Shown: one piece after another, positions 7,920-17,432 of the stretch | Layout: every line of letters starts with the position of its first letter | Position numbering within the stretch: the first letter of the stretch is position 1 | Assembly: GCA_017849585.1 (NCBI GenBank) | Contig: JAFIGT010000022.1 | Location: 1 to 64,000, forward strand | Length of the DNA stretch: 64,000 nucleotides | From: Verrucomicrobium sp. | Lineage (GTDB): Bacteria; Verrucomicrobiota; Verrucomicrobiia; Methylacidiphilales; UBA1321 | Direction of reading: 5' to 3' | Notes under the pieces: model-generated | Databases searched by the model: none | What the model was told of the DNA's origin: nothing | What the model saw: only the letters and a program-made list of their open reading frames with translations | Program-made: the position numbers and the translations under genes

Positions 7920-10900
7920 TGAACCTCTCGCGATTTTTCATCGACCGGCCCATCTTTGCCGGGGTGATCTCCTTCGTCATCTTCCTGGCGGGGCTGATCT
8001 CGCTCTTCCAGTTACCGATCTCGGAGTACCCCGAAGTGGTGCCAGCCTCGGTGGTGGTTACCGCGCAATTCCCCGGCGCGACGCCGAAGACGATTGCCGA
8101 AACCGTCGCCACGCCGCTCGAGGAACAAATCAACGGCGTGGAAAACATGCTCTACATGTTTTCGCAAGCTTCGACCGACGGTAACCTCACGCTGACGATC
8201 ACGTTCAAGCTCGGCACCGATCCGAATCTGGCGCAGCAGCTCGTGCAGAATCGCGTGAATCAGGCCCTGCCGCGATTGCCGGAAGTCACCCAGCGCATCG
8301 GCGTCACGACAGTGAAAAGCTCGCCCGACCTCACGATGGTCGTGCATCTCACCTCGCCCAATCAGCGCTACGACATGCTCTATCTCCGCAATTACGCGGT
8401 GCTGAACGTGAAGGATCAGCTGGCGAAAATTGAGGGCATCGGTCGCGTGAATCTCTTCGGTTCCGGCGATTACGCCATGCGCATCTGGCTCAATCCCCAG
8501 CGCGTGTCCGAACGGGGATTGACCGCGCAGGAAGTCATCTCCGCGATCCGGCGGCAAAATGTTCAGGCTTCCACCGGCGTGATCGGCGGTCCGCCCTACG
8601 ATCGCGGTGTGGAAATCCAACTTCCAGTCAATGCCCAAGGCCGCTTGCAGGACCCGGACCAGTTCGGCGAGATTATCATCAAGCGCAGCGCCGACGGTGT
8701 GGTCACTCGTCTGAAAGATGTGGCACGGATCGAAATTGGCGCGGCCGAATTCGGTCTCCGCTCCCTACTCGACAATAAGAACGCCGTGGCGATTCCCATC
8801 TTCCAACTCCCCGGCTCGAATGCGATCAAGATTTCCGACGACGTCCGCAAAACGATGGCAGAACTGAAAAAGAATTTTCCCGAAGGCGTCGATTACACCA
8901 TTGCCTACGATCCCACCATCTTCGTGCGTGGTTCGATTGAAGCGGTCGTCCACACGTTGTTCGAAGCGCTCATTCTCGTCGTCATCGTCGTGATTGTGTT
9001 TCTGCAAACATGGCGCGCCTCCATCATTCCGTTGCTCGCTGTGCCGGTCTCCATTGTCGGTACGTTCGCCATCATGCATGCCACGGGCGGCTCCATCAAT
9101 GCCCTCTCGCTCTTCGGCCTCGTGCTCGCCATCGGCATTGTCGTGGACGACGCCATTGTTGTCGTTGAAAATGTAGAGCGCAACATGGAGGACGGGCTCG
9201 CCCCGCGCGAAGCCACGATCAAGGCCATGAGCGAGGTCACCAGCCCGATCATCGCCATTACTCTCGTCCTCTGCGCCGTGTTCGTGCCGATCGCCTTCAT
9301 TAGCGGATTGAGCGGCCAGTTCTACCGCCAGTTTGCCCTGACCATCGCGTTCTCCACGATTATCTCCGCGTTCAATTCATTGACCTTGAGTCCCGCGCTG
9401 GCGGCGGTTCTGCTGCGCTCGCCTCATGCCCCGAAGGATGCGCTCACGCGCGGCATTGAATGGATCTTCGGTCCGTTCTTCCGCGTATTCAATCGCTTCT
9501 TCCATCGTAGCTCCGAAGGATACGGCACCAGCGTCAAAAGTCTCATCGGCCACAAATCGATTTCGATGGCGCTCTATCTCTTGCTCATCGGCGCAACGGT
9601 CTACATGTTCAATCTCGTCCCGCCGGGCTTTGTTCCGCTCCAGGACAAGCAATACCTCGTCAGCTTTGCGCAACTTCCCGACGGAGCCACGCTCGACCGC
9701 ACCGAGAACGTCATCCGACAAATGACCGATATCGCCCTTAAAGATCCCGGCGTGGAAAGCGCCATCGCATTCCCCGGCCTTTCGATCAACGGATTCATCA
9801 ACAGTGCCAGCGCAGGCATCGTCTTCGTTTCGCTCAAACCCTTCGAGCATCGTACAACGCCCGAACTCTCCGGCTTTGCCATCACTCACCGGCTGCAACA
9901 ACAGTACAGCGGGATCAAGGACGCCTTCATCGCCATCTTCCCGCCGCCACCCGTGCAAGGACTCGGCACAATTGGCGGCTTTAAGCTCCAGGTTGAAGAC
10001 CGGACCGGCGCGGGCTACGAGGCGTTGAATTCCGCCATGAAGGATGTGGTGGCAAAAGCTTCCAAGACACCTGAACTGGCCGGTATTTTCTCCAGTTTCA
10101 AAGTCAACGTGCCGCAACTCTACATTGATCTCGACCGCACCAAGGTGATGCAACTCGGCGTCGACGTGCAGGACGTCTTCGACACGTTGCAAATCTACCT
10201 CGGTTCGCTTTATATCAATGACTTCAATAAATTCGGCCGCACGTACCGGGTGATCGCGCAAGCGGACAAGGAATTCCGCTCCCGCCCTGACGACATCCTG
10301 AAACTCCGCACCCGCAATGCGGAAGGTCAAATGGTTCCGCTTGGCTCCGTCATTCGCATCTCCGATGCGACCGGCCCCGAGAGTGCGCAACGTTACAACG
10401 CGTTCCTCTCCGCCGATCTCAACGGCGGGGCCGCGCCGGGATACTCCAGTGGTCAGGCACAAGCCGCCATCACGCGCATTCTGCGTGAGACCTTGCCGAA
10501 GGGCATGGATTTCGAGTGGACCGAGTTGACCTACCAAAAGGAAATCGCGGGCAACACCGCCATCCTCGTCTTCCCGATCTGCGTGCTGCTTGTTTACCTC
10601 GTGCTGGCCGCGAAATACGAAAGCCTCTTCATGCCGCTCTCGGTCGTGTTGATCGTGCCCTTGTGTTTGCTCTCCGCCATTGGTGGCGTCTGGCTCACGC
10701 AAGGCGACAACAATATCTTTACGCAAATTGGCTTCTTCGTGCTGGCTGCGCTGGCGTGCAAGAACTCCATCCTGATCGTGGAGTTCGCGCGCGAACTGGA
10801 ACATCATGGTCGCACCACGGTGGCGGCAGCCATTGAAGCCTCACGGCTCCGGTTGCGCCCAATCCTGATGACCTCCTTTGCGTTCATCATGGGTGTGATT

Positions 10901-11107
10901 CCGCTCGTGGTCTCCAAAGGTGCCGGCGCGGAAATGCGTCATGCGATGGGTGTCGCCGTATTCTCCGGCATGCTGGGCGTCACGTTCTTCGGCCTGCTTC
11001 TGACCCCGGTGTTCTATGTGATTCTGCGCGCGGTGGAGAAGCGCTTCACATCGGAGAAACCCGCGCATCACTCCCACCCCGAACCCGAGCTGGCGACGCA
11101 TCGCTGA
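7919..11107 (+). CDS. RND multidrug pump, HAE1 (AcrB/MexF) family
   Basis: The 1062-residue, 12-TM inner membrane antiporter has the typical N-terminus FFIDRPIFA, large periplasmic porter loops and the TM4 proton-relay pair DD in GIVVDDAIVVVENVER. The second half repeats the fold, ending in a TM segment at LLLTPVFYVILR. It exports hydrophobic drugs or toxic organics at the expense of the proton gradient. Full length, with no frameshift. It overlaps the adaptor gene by one base. Adjacency to an aromatic monooxygenase hints at aromatic or phenolic substrates (inference). Confidence 0.95.
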   Translation: MNLSRFFIDRPIFAGVISFVIFLAGLISLFQLPISEYPEVVPASVVVTAQFPGATPKTIAETVATPLEEQINGVENMLYMFSQASTDGNLTLTITFKLGTDPNLAQQLVQNRVNQALPRLPEVTQRIGVTTVKSSPDLTMVVHLTSPNQRYDMLYLRNYAVLNVKDQLAKIEGIGRVNLFGSGDYAMRIWLNPQRVSERGLTAQEVISAIRRQNVQASTGVIGGPPYDRGVEIQLPVNAQGRLQDPDQFGEIIIKRSADGVVTRLKDVARIEIGAAEFGLRSLLDNKNAVAIPIFQLPGSNAIKISDDVRKTMAELKKNFPEGVDYTIAYDPTIFVRGSIEAVVHTLFEALILVVIVVIVFLQTWRASIIPLLAVPVSIVGTFAIMHATGGSINALSLFGLVLAIGIVVDDAIVVVENVERNMEDGLAPREATIKAMSEVTSPIIAITLVLCAVFVPIAFISGLSGQFYRQFALTIAFSTIISAFNSLTLSPALAAVLLRSPHAPKDALTRGIEWIFGPFFRVFNRFFHRSSEGYGTSVKSLIGHKSISMALYLLLIGATVYMFNLVPPGFVPLQDKQYLVSFAQLPDGATLDRTENVIRQMTDIALKDPGVESAIAFPGLSINGFINSASAGIVFVSLKPFEHRTTPELSGFAITHRLQQQYSGIKDAFIAIFPPPPVQGLGTIGGFKLQVEDRTGAGYEALNSAMKDVVAKASKTPELAGIFSSFKVNVPQLYIDLDRTKVMQLGVDVQDVFDTLQIYLGSLYINDFNKFGRTYRVIAQADKEFRSRPDDILKLRTRNAEGQMVPLGSVIRISDATGPESAQRYNAFLSADLNGGAAPGYSSGQAQAAITRILRETLPKGMDFEWTELTYQKEIAGNTAILVFPICVLLVYLVLAAKYESLFMPLSVVLIVPLCLLSAIGGVWLTQGDNNIFTQIGFFVLAALACKNSILIVEFARELEHHGRTTVAAAIEASRLRLRPILMTSFAFIMGVIPLVVSKGAGAEMRHAMGVAVFSGMLGVTFFGLLLTPVFYVILRAVEKRFTSEKPAHHSHPEPELATHR

Positions 11108-11180
11108 AGCAACGCTTTTGCCTTGCTTCGCCGCCCCAACAAATCAAGCTAATGAGGTCATTCCAAATACTACTATCCCT

Positions 11181-12275
11181 ATGCCCTCATTCCGCCTGCT
11201 CCCCTTCCTCGGACTACTCGCCCTAAGCACCACCTGCGTTCTCGCCGAACGGGGCAATCCGCTGGTCGAATTCGAAGGTCAAAGCGTGGACCGGATGATC
11301 TCGGATTTCATGCGCGAGCATGAGGTTCCCGGTATGACCCTCGCGATTGTGCAGGCACCCTACATCACGCGCGTCACGGGCTACGGCCTCAGCGATCCGC
11401 ACCGCAAACTCCTCGCTTCGACGAACACCCTCTTTCCCGTCGCGCAAATGGCCGAAGCTTACACCGCTGTGGCGATTCTACAATTGGTCGAGTCGGGAAA
11501 AATCAAACTCGATGATCCCATCGGCAATTACGTTCCCAATCTTCCCGCGTCATGGCGGACGATTCCCCTCCGCGATCTTGTGCGCCACACCTCCGGACTG
11601 CCAAGCACGGGACAACAACCGCCCGCGTTCGAACCCGGCAGCGCGACCGCCCCGAGCGCCACTGATTATCGTTTACTTCAGACCGTGATTGAAAAAGCGA
11701 GCGGCCAGAGTTATCAACAATTTGTTCGCGCGAATCAATTCGATCGGCTCGGGCTGCGCCACACCTTCTTCGCGAGCGAACTCGCGCAGGTGCATTCCGA
11801 AACCTTCCCGACAGGCGGACGCCACGCAGAATTCCTGAAGAAGCCCGATCTCATCAATCCCCTCGAAGTGGCCGTCAGCTCCATCCCTCCGAAGACAAAG
11901 CCGCTGCCCACCGCGATCTACACCTCGGCCCTCGATGTCAGCTTGTGGGATGTCGGCCTCGCCGGAGAAATCCTCATTAAAAATCCCGAGCTTCGCAAAA
12001 TTCTCTATACGCCCGGCACCTTGAAAAATGGCACCAAGCTCACCACATCCGGTCCATGGAGCTTCCCCGGCCGCCCCGGCCTCATGCTCGTCAGTGGCAG
12101 CGGCGACGGCGCTTCCGCATTCCTCAGCCGCTACACTCATCCGGACGAATTGCTCTGCGTCACGCTCCTCGCGAACAAGCAAGGGCTCGATCTCGCCCCA
12201 CTCGCCGCGCGCATCGCTGCGGCATTCGATGCGCGCTTGATTCACACCTCAGCGATCAAGGGCCGAGATAAGTGA
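11181..12275 (+). CDS. CubicO/class C beta-lactamase-like protein, catalytic residues lost
   Basis: The protein is 364 residues long from the ATG at 11181, which begins a clear signal peptide (RLLPFLGLLALSTTCVLA). The fold is the serine beta-lactamase-like/CubicO type, with conserved anchors GYGLSDPHR and VRHTSGLPS. Where active members have SxxK, it reads QMAE (residues 89-92). Where they have YxN it has PSA (158-160), and the C-terminal HGG-type motif reads SGS. It therefore probably lacks hydrolase activity and may be a binding or structural paralogue. It follows the pump by about 70 bases, and its 3' end overlaps the convergent glycosidase-like gene by 20 bases. Confidence 0.82.
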   Translation: MPSFRLLPFLGLLALSTTCVLAERGNPLVEFEGQSVDRMISDFMREHEVPGMTLAIVQAPYITRVTGYGLSDPHRKLLASTNTLFPVAQMAEAYTAVAILQLVESGKIKLDDPIGNYVPNLPASWRTIPLRDLVRHTSGLPSTGQQPPAFEPGSATAPSATDYRLLQTVIEKASGQSYQQFVRANQFDRLGLRHTFFASELAQVHSETFPTGGRHAEFLKKPDLINPLEVAVSSIPPKTKPLPTAIYTSALDVSLWDVGLAGEILIKNPELRKILYTPGTLKNGTKLTTSGPWSFPGRPGLMLVSGSGDGASAFLSRYTHPDELLCVTLLANKQGLDLAPLAARIAAAFDARLIHTSAIKGRDK

Positions 12276-15200
12276 AGGTGACGTCATCCAACAGCAACGT
12301 TCCTGCTCCGGAATAAATGCCGCACATGATGGCCGCGTACTGGATCAGCGGCTGGCTGAAGGTAACGTCGTAGCTGACCTGCGTGTAATTGCCCCCGGCC
12401 ACAACACTCGGAAAACTCTGCGTCAGGAACGTACCCGCGTCGCGATTGTAAACCTGCAGGAAGGGAATCGCCGTCTCGCTGGCTCCAGTCCGTCTCACAT
12501 ACGCGGTCAACCGGTACCGTCCGGGCGAGGAAATGCGCACATCCTGAAACACATAGACCTTTCCCGCACCAGATGATGACATCGTCAACGCGTAACTCCC
12601 GCCATGGACCGCAGTCGTCAAATTGATCTGCCCCTGCGGGTCAAAATTCGTTTTGCGCAAGGTCCAGTTCATCGGCGTGCACACCGCCAGACCGCCCGTT
12701 TGCAAGTCACCGGTAATGCATTCGAAATCGCCGTTGACGTAAAGTGGCGCGGCTTTCTTTAGCTCCACTCCAGTAATGGATAGCGGAGCATTGCTCACGA
12801 CATACGCCACATCCGCCACGTAGAGCGCCGTCGTGCCGCCGCTCACGGTCGTCGTCAGCGGCTTGCCGTACGCGTCGATAGCCGAGACAAGCGTACCGCT
12901 GACAGTGAGCACATGCTCCATTTTCTCCGCACCGAATAGACTCAGCGTCTTGCCATCCTTGCGGAGAAATTGATGGCGAATCGCAAAAGGTTCGAGTCCC
13001 GCAGCCGTGTATTTTCCCACGTAACCGTCCGCTTTGCGCATCTGGCTTTGGAAGACACCCATCCAGTAGGTATCGATTTGCGGCGAGAGAGTGTAACGGT
13101 TGAAGAGGAAATCCGCGAACCCGAATTGGTAAAACCGGTCGATGCCTTTCTCCAAATAGTAGAGATAGAGATAAGGCGTCAGATACATTCGGTCGGCCTC
13201 GGTCGTGATGCTGTCCCACATCTGCTCGGTCATCCAGTTCGCCGATCCCGGTTTCTTCGCAGTAAGTGCGGTCTGCAGTTGATCTACGCGCGTGGTGTCG
13301 TACGCGTGCTGCGCAAAGACATCGAAATAATTAGCCGCACCCAGATTGAGCAGGTCATACGGCATATTCAGATCTGTCGTGGCGGTGAGGGAAAAACCGC
13401 TCATCAGCACGGTGCAGCTGGGGTCTGCCGCCTTGGCCTGCGTGTAGGCGGTCTGCAACATATTGAAGTAATCCTGCGTCGTGCCGGAGAATGCGGAGAC
13501 ATGTGATCCCGGCGGGTGATAATCCACCTCGTTCATGATCTCCCAGCATTTCACATCATTCTTGTAGCGCGAAACCACCTGATAGACATAGTTCCCCCAT
13601 TCCGTCAGGCTGCGCGGTTTCCAACGACCGGACATCTTGGTGTATTCCGGTACGGCATTCTTGTAGGCATCGCCCGGATCGACGGCTGCCCACGGCGGTG
13701 GATTTCCCAGGATACCCACAAGTTCCACCCCAGCCACCTTGGAACGCTCCACCAGTTGGTCCGCTCGTGTCCAGGTGAATCCATTCGCGCCTGTGCCTTC
13801 ATTCGGTTGCACCGCATACCACATGAACCCACTCAAGTCGCCGAACTGCCGCGACGTCTTGATCCCCATCCGTGTGAGCACCGCCGGGGAATAATCCTCC
13901 GTCGGGAAATGGTGTCCGAGATAACGATCCCACGCTCCATCAGCGGACGCTTCATTCGCGGGCAGCACGGCGATGGCACTCGCATACACCGTGGCTACGC
14001 CCGAGGGATTCGTGACCGTGGTCTGGAGTTTATAATACCCGCGCCCCACCAATTCCGAAAGCGTCAGAGTCGTCGGATGATAGCTATTATCCCCGGCAAT
14101 CGCCACGCTTTGCGTCCTGTTCAACAGCACCGTACCAAGCCGGTCGGTCGCTTGAATGGCTACCGAGTAAGTCTTGGTCGCGCCGGAATGATTGATCCCC
14201 AGCAATGTATAAGTCGGCGTGGTTCCCTCGACGAGACATTGATCCTCCACCCGCCACATCGGTGTAAGCGACGAATAGACCAGCGTCCCCTGCCGCGCGG
14301 TGTGCGGATATAATGCGCGCGTCAACCCGTCCGTCACCAGCAAGGTCGTGTTCGCATCCGCTGTCAACGGCGTGGCCGGATTGCCACTCAGGCTGCCCGT
14401 GGCCAAGGCGATATCGGAGATCTTCAATTCCGAGACATTGAAGGGGTCGAGTCTCTGCACTCGCAGAAATGCCGGTAGCGGCGCGATCTGGGAGATCGAA
14501 GTCGCACACGACGCGACCTGCGTCCCGTTCACATACAACCGCAATTGGCCACCGCCCCAAGTCATCGCGATGCGAACAAGTTGCCCCATGGCTGAGGAAA
14601 ATCCCGCATAATTCGTCACCGATGAGGTCGTCGCGTTGCGGATCAAGGCATTCAAACCCTGCGTCGGATAACCCGCGCCGGGAATGAATATTCCCATCAA
14701 TGATTTGCCCGAAGCTACTGGCATGGCCGGCATCACCTGAAACGCGTAATCGTACGAATTGCCGAATTGCGTCACCGGCCGCGAAAGCGACAGCGTCATC
14801 TGCACCGTCCCCTGATCTGGCAGAATCACCCCCGGCGCATACGCCTCGAACCACTGCAATGAATTAGTCACCGACACCTGGTCAAACTTCGCCACCAGCG
14901 TGTCATTACTGCCCGTGACAAACAGGAGATTCGTCGCGGGAACGCTGGAATTCGCCGCAGGCAGCCATGGCACGACGCCTCCGTTGACCGCCTGCACCGC
15001 CGCCGTGCAATCAGTGGTGCGGGCCGCGCTGGAAAGAATCACCCGCGTGTATTTCTTTGACTGCGGATCGATCGAAATACTCACCCGCACATATTGGCTC
15101 CCGGTCGTATCGTAGTCGGAATAATTCCCCAGAGAAACCGTCGTGTGACCATTGCCAGTTGCGTTGCTCACATACAACTCCAGAGCACCGTTATTGTACA

Positions 15201-15723
15201 TCAGGATGAACCAATATTTATTCGCGGAAAAATTCGTGTCCGCCACGCCGAAGTAAACCTGCGCCTGATTTCCCGTCCCCGCGCTGACCGAAGAGAGATT
15301 CATCGAAAAGGAGACCGTAAACGGCTGCTTCATATCGAGACCATTGGTCCCCGCCAGCCACAGGTACGTCCCATACGCGCTCCCATCGAGGTCCTTGATT
15401 TGAAGCGTCTGCGCACCGCTCGCAGGGTTGCTCGTCGTCAGCGTCAAACTCAGCGTGTTGGTTCCGAACTGATTCATCCACACATGCCCCGACGTCAACG
15501 TCCCATCGCGCACACCGATAATCGAAGAGCCCGCAATATAGCCAGGAGCACCGGTCGACTGGCTCGCTTCAAAGCCCGTGGCAAACTGTGTCCATCCCTG
15601 CGTGGCCGTGAAAAAGACCAATCCTGCCGCGATCCACCATCGCCGCAGAACGTCTCCTTTTTTCCAGAATGAATTGAGGTGAACTAAGGACTTTCCCGCG
15701 TACAGCTTCGATAATGAAAGCAT
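12256..15723 (-). CDS. Secreted multidomain glycoside-hydrolase-like protein
   Basis: This is a large exported protein of about 1155 residues. After the signal (RRWWIAAGLVFFTATQGWTQ) come one or two concanavalin/LamG-like beta domains, a long linker and a clan-A-type TIM barrel. In the barrel, WEIMNEVD and NWMTEQMWDS supply plausible acid/base and nucleophile glutamates (GH39-like). A C-terminal CBM_4_9-like module follows, with NGDFE and LLLDDVTF. It probably acts on plant or algal polysaccharide outside the cell. The start is uncertain: ATG at 15723 gives a long n-region, while an in-frame CTG at 15648, preceded by AAAAAAGGAG, would give an ideal signal peptide. The gene is monocistronic. 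Confidence 0.75.
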   Translation of the reverse strand: MLSLSKLYAGKSLVHLNSFWKKGDVLRRWWIAAGLVFFTATQGWTQFATGFEASQSTGAPGYIAGSSIIGVRDGTLTSGHVWMNQFGTNTLSLTLTTSNPASGAQTLQIKDLDGSAYGTYLWLAGTNGLDMKQPFTVSFSMNLSSVSAGTGNQAQVYFGVADTNFSANKYWFILMYNNGALELYVSNATGNGHTTVSLGNYSDYDTTGSQYVRVSISIDPQSKKYTRVILSSAARTTDCTAAVQAVNGGVVPWLPAANSSVPATNLLFVTGSNDTLVAKFDQVSVTNSLQWFEAYAPGVILPDQGTVQMTLSLSRPVTQFGNSYDYAFQVMPAMPVASGKSLMGIFIPGAGYPTQGLNALIRNATTSSVTNYAGFSSAMGQLVRIAMTWGGGQLRLYVNGTQVASCATSISQIAPLPAFLRVQRLDPFNVSELKISDIALATGSLSGNPATPLTADANTTLLVTDGLTRALYPHTARQGTLVYSSLTPMWRVEDQCLVEGTTPTYTLLGINHSGATKTYSVAIQATDRLGTVLLNRTQSVAIAGDNSYHPTTLTLSELVGRGYYKLQTTVTNPSGVATVYASAIAVLPANEASADGAWDRYLGHHFPTEDYSPAVLTRMGIKTSRQFGDLSGFMWYAVQPNEGTGANGFTWTRADQLVERSKVAGVELVGILGNPPPWAAVDPGDAYKNAVPEYTKMSGRWKPRSLTEWGNYVYQVVSRYKNDVKCWEIMNEVDYHPPGSHVSAFSGTTQDYFNMLQTAYTQAKAADPSCTVLMSGFSLTATTDLNMPYDLLNLGAANYFDVFAQHAYDTTRVDQLQTALTAKKPGSANWMTEQMWDSITTEADRMYLTPYLYLYYLEKGIDRFYQFGFADFLFNRYTLSPQIDTYWMGVFQSQMRKADGYVGKYTAAGLEPFAIRHQFLRKDGKTLSLFGAEKMEHVLTVSGTLVSAIDAYGKPLTTTVSGGTTALYVADVAYVVSNAPLSITGVELKKAAPLYVNGDFECITGDLQTGGLAVCTPMNWTLRKTNFDPQGQINLTTAVHGGSYALTMSSSGAGKVYVFQDVRISSPGRYRLTAYVRRTGASETAIPFLQVYNRDAGTFLTQSFPSVVAGGNYTQVSYDVTFSQPLIQYAAIMCGIYSGAGTLLLDDVTFTYLGP

Positions 15724-15876
15724 AGGATGGATGGGTGACGGACCTGGTTGATGGCCCTGATCTCGCCATAACAATAATCACCACCCAAGGATACATCCAT
15801 CCCGACTACTTCACAGCTTTTGGCATAATGTTACAAAAAATGCGTGAGGATCAATAGCGCTGAATTTCGAGGGAGA

Positions 15877-16989
15877 TCACTCCATCGATTCAGCCAACTC
15901 CGGCTTCATCGCTTCCCGATCCGTCTTCGAATCTCCATACCATTCGCGCGAGTTGATACAGATTCGGCATACGGAGAGCATGACTGGCACCTCCACCAAT
16001 ACGCCGACCACCGTCGCAAGTGCCGCAGGACTGGTTGGACCGAAGAGCGTAATGGCCACCGCGACGGCGAGTTCGAAAAAATTGCTCGCGCCGATCAACG
16101 CTCCGGGCGTAGCGATACGGTGCGGCACGTTGAAGTACCGCATCAAGCCATAAGTCAGTCCCGAGTTGAAATAGACCTGAATCAGGATCGGCACCGCGAG
16201 CAGCAACACGGCCGTCCAGTTCGTTAAAATATTTTCCGCCTGAAACGCAAAGATCAGCACCAGCGTAGCGAGCAACGCCAGTATCGTCACGGGCCGAAAC
16301 TTCGGCAGAAACGCCGAGTCAAACCACGCCAAGCCCTTCAGCCGAATCAGCGCGAACCGGCTCGCCCAACCTGCCGACAGTGGAATGACGATAAACACCA
16401 ACACCGAGATCAGGAGCACATTCGCCGGAATATGCACCCCACTCACGCCGACGAGAAACATGATGATCGGTGCGAAGGCAAAGATCATGATCAGGTCATT
16501 GATCGCCACCTGCGCCAACGTATAGGGCCCGTCCCCATCGGTGAGATAACTCCACACAAATACCATCGCCGTGCAGGGGGCCGCAGCGAGAATAATGAGA
16601 CCGGCAGTGTAATTGCGCGCCGTGTCCGGCTCAATCCAGCCCAGCCACGAAGCGAACACAGTCTGCACGAAGAACCAGCCCAACAACGCCATGCTGAATG
16701 GCTTCACCAGCCAGTTGACGAATAGCGTGATCAGTAATCCCTTCGGCTTCTTCGCCACACCCTTGAGACCACCGAAATCAATCTTAAGCATCATCGGATA
16801 AATCATCAGCCAGATCAGCACCGCGATCGCGATGTTGACGTGTGAGCCTTCACCAAATTCCAGTTGGCTGACTTGTCGCGTCAGATCGGGCAACAATTTT
16901 CCGAGAGTGACACCGACCACCATGCAGAGGAGCACCCAGAGCGAAAGGTAGCGCTCGAAAAAATCGAGTTGTTTGGTGGGTTTGGTCAT
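15877..16989 (-). CDS. acr3: Arsenite efflux permease Acr3
   Basis: The 370-residue, 10-TM protein of the bile/arsenite/riboflavin transporter superfamily has the Acr3 hallmark segment [15 protein letters not shown], containing the essential Cys, and the conserved [11 protein letters not shown] near the C-terminus. It expels As(III), possibly energised by the ArsA ATPase encoded upstream. It is the last gene of the ars operon; its start overlaps the arsC stop by 4 bases (ATGA), so translation is coupled. Confidence 0.95.
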   Translation of the reverse strand: MTKPTKQLDFFERYLSLWVLLCMVVGVTLGKLLPDLTRQVSQLEFGEGSHVNIAIAVLIWLMIYPMMLKIDFGGLKGVAKKPKGLLITLFVNWLVKPFSMALLGWFFVQTVFASWLGWIEPDTARNYTAGLIILAAAPCTAMVFVWSYLTDGDGPYTLAQVAINDLIMIFAFAPIIMFLVGVSGVHIPANVLLISVLVFIVIPLSAGWASRFALIRLKGLAWFDSAFLPKFRPVTILALLATLVLIFAFQAENILTNWTAVLLLAVPILIQVYFNSGLTYGLMRYFNVPHRIATPGALIGASNFFELAVAVAITLFGPTSPAALATVVGVLVEVPVMLSVCRICINSREWYGDSKTDREAMKPELAESME

Positions 16990-17432
16990 TTGATTGTCTC
17001 CTTTAAAGCCTGACGATATCCAGCAGCATAAGCTTCGAATACCAGTTTGATTTGATCCCGCACTCTCCGAAAAACATTGCGAATCTCTTCCTCTGAACCT
17101 GTCGCATGCGCCGGGTCATCGAAGCCCCAATGATACCGGTTCACCTGGCCCGGAAACATTGGGCACACCTGATCGGCGTTGCCACATACAGTAATCACCG
17201 TGTTCACCTGCCGATCGAGAAACGCATTCATGTGCTTGGAGGTATGATTGGAAATATCGATGCCGATTTCCCGCATCACTTCAATCGCCAGGGGATGCAC
17301 ATATCCTGCGGGCTTCGATCCGGCACTCTGCACATCAAACAGATCTCCCGCGCAATGCTCCAGAATGCCTTCGGCCAGATGGCTGCGGCACGAATTGCCC
17401 GTACACAAAATCAATATCAGGGGTTTGCTCAT
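16986..17432 (-). CDS. arsC: Arsenate reductase, low-MW phosphatase type (thioredoxin-coupled)
   Basis: The 148-residue protein has the P-loop CTGNSCRS at the N-terminus and a second redox segment with two Cys ([14 protein letters not shown]). This is the three-Cys arrangement of thioredoxin-dependent ArsC, which reduces As(V) to As(III) for export. The ATG at 17432 overlaps the arsA stop by 4 bases; a longer upstream frame would run into arsA and is rejected. It is one of two arsC paralogues in this operon. Confidence 0.92.
   Translation of the reverse strand: MSKPLILILCTGNSCRSHLAEGILEHCAGDLFDVQSAGSKPAGYVHPLAIEVMREIGIDISNHTSKHMNAFLDRQVNTVITVCGNADQVCPMFPGQVNRYHWGFDDPAHATGSEEEIRNVFRRVRDQIKLVFEAYAAGYRQALKETIK

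Noticed and set aside
9377-10807. Long ORF antisense to the RND pump
   Set aside because: It is a shadow of a highly conserved coding sequence on the plus strand and has no family similarity.
15830-15876. Terminator after acr3
   Set aside because: Only a 3-bp stem before a T-run on the minus strand, too weak to support.
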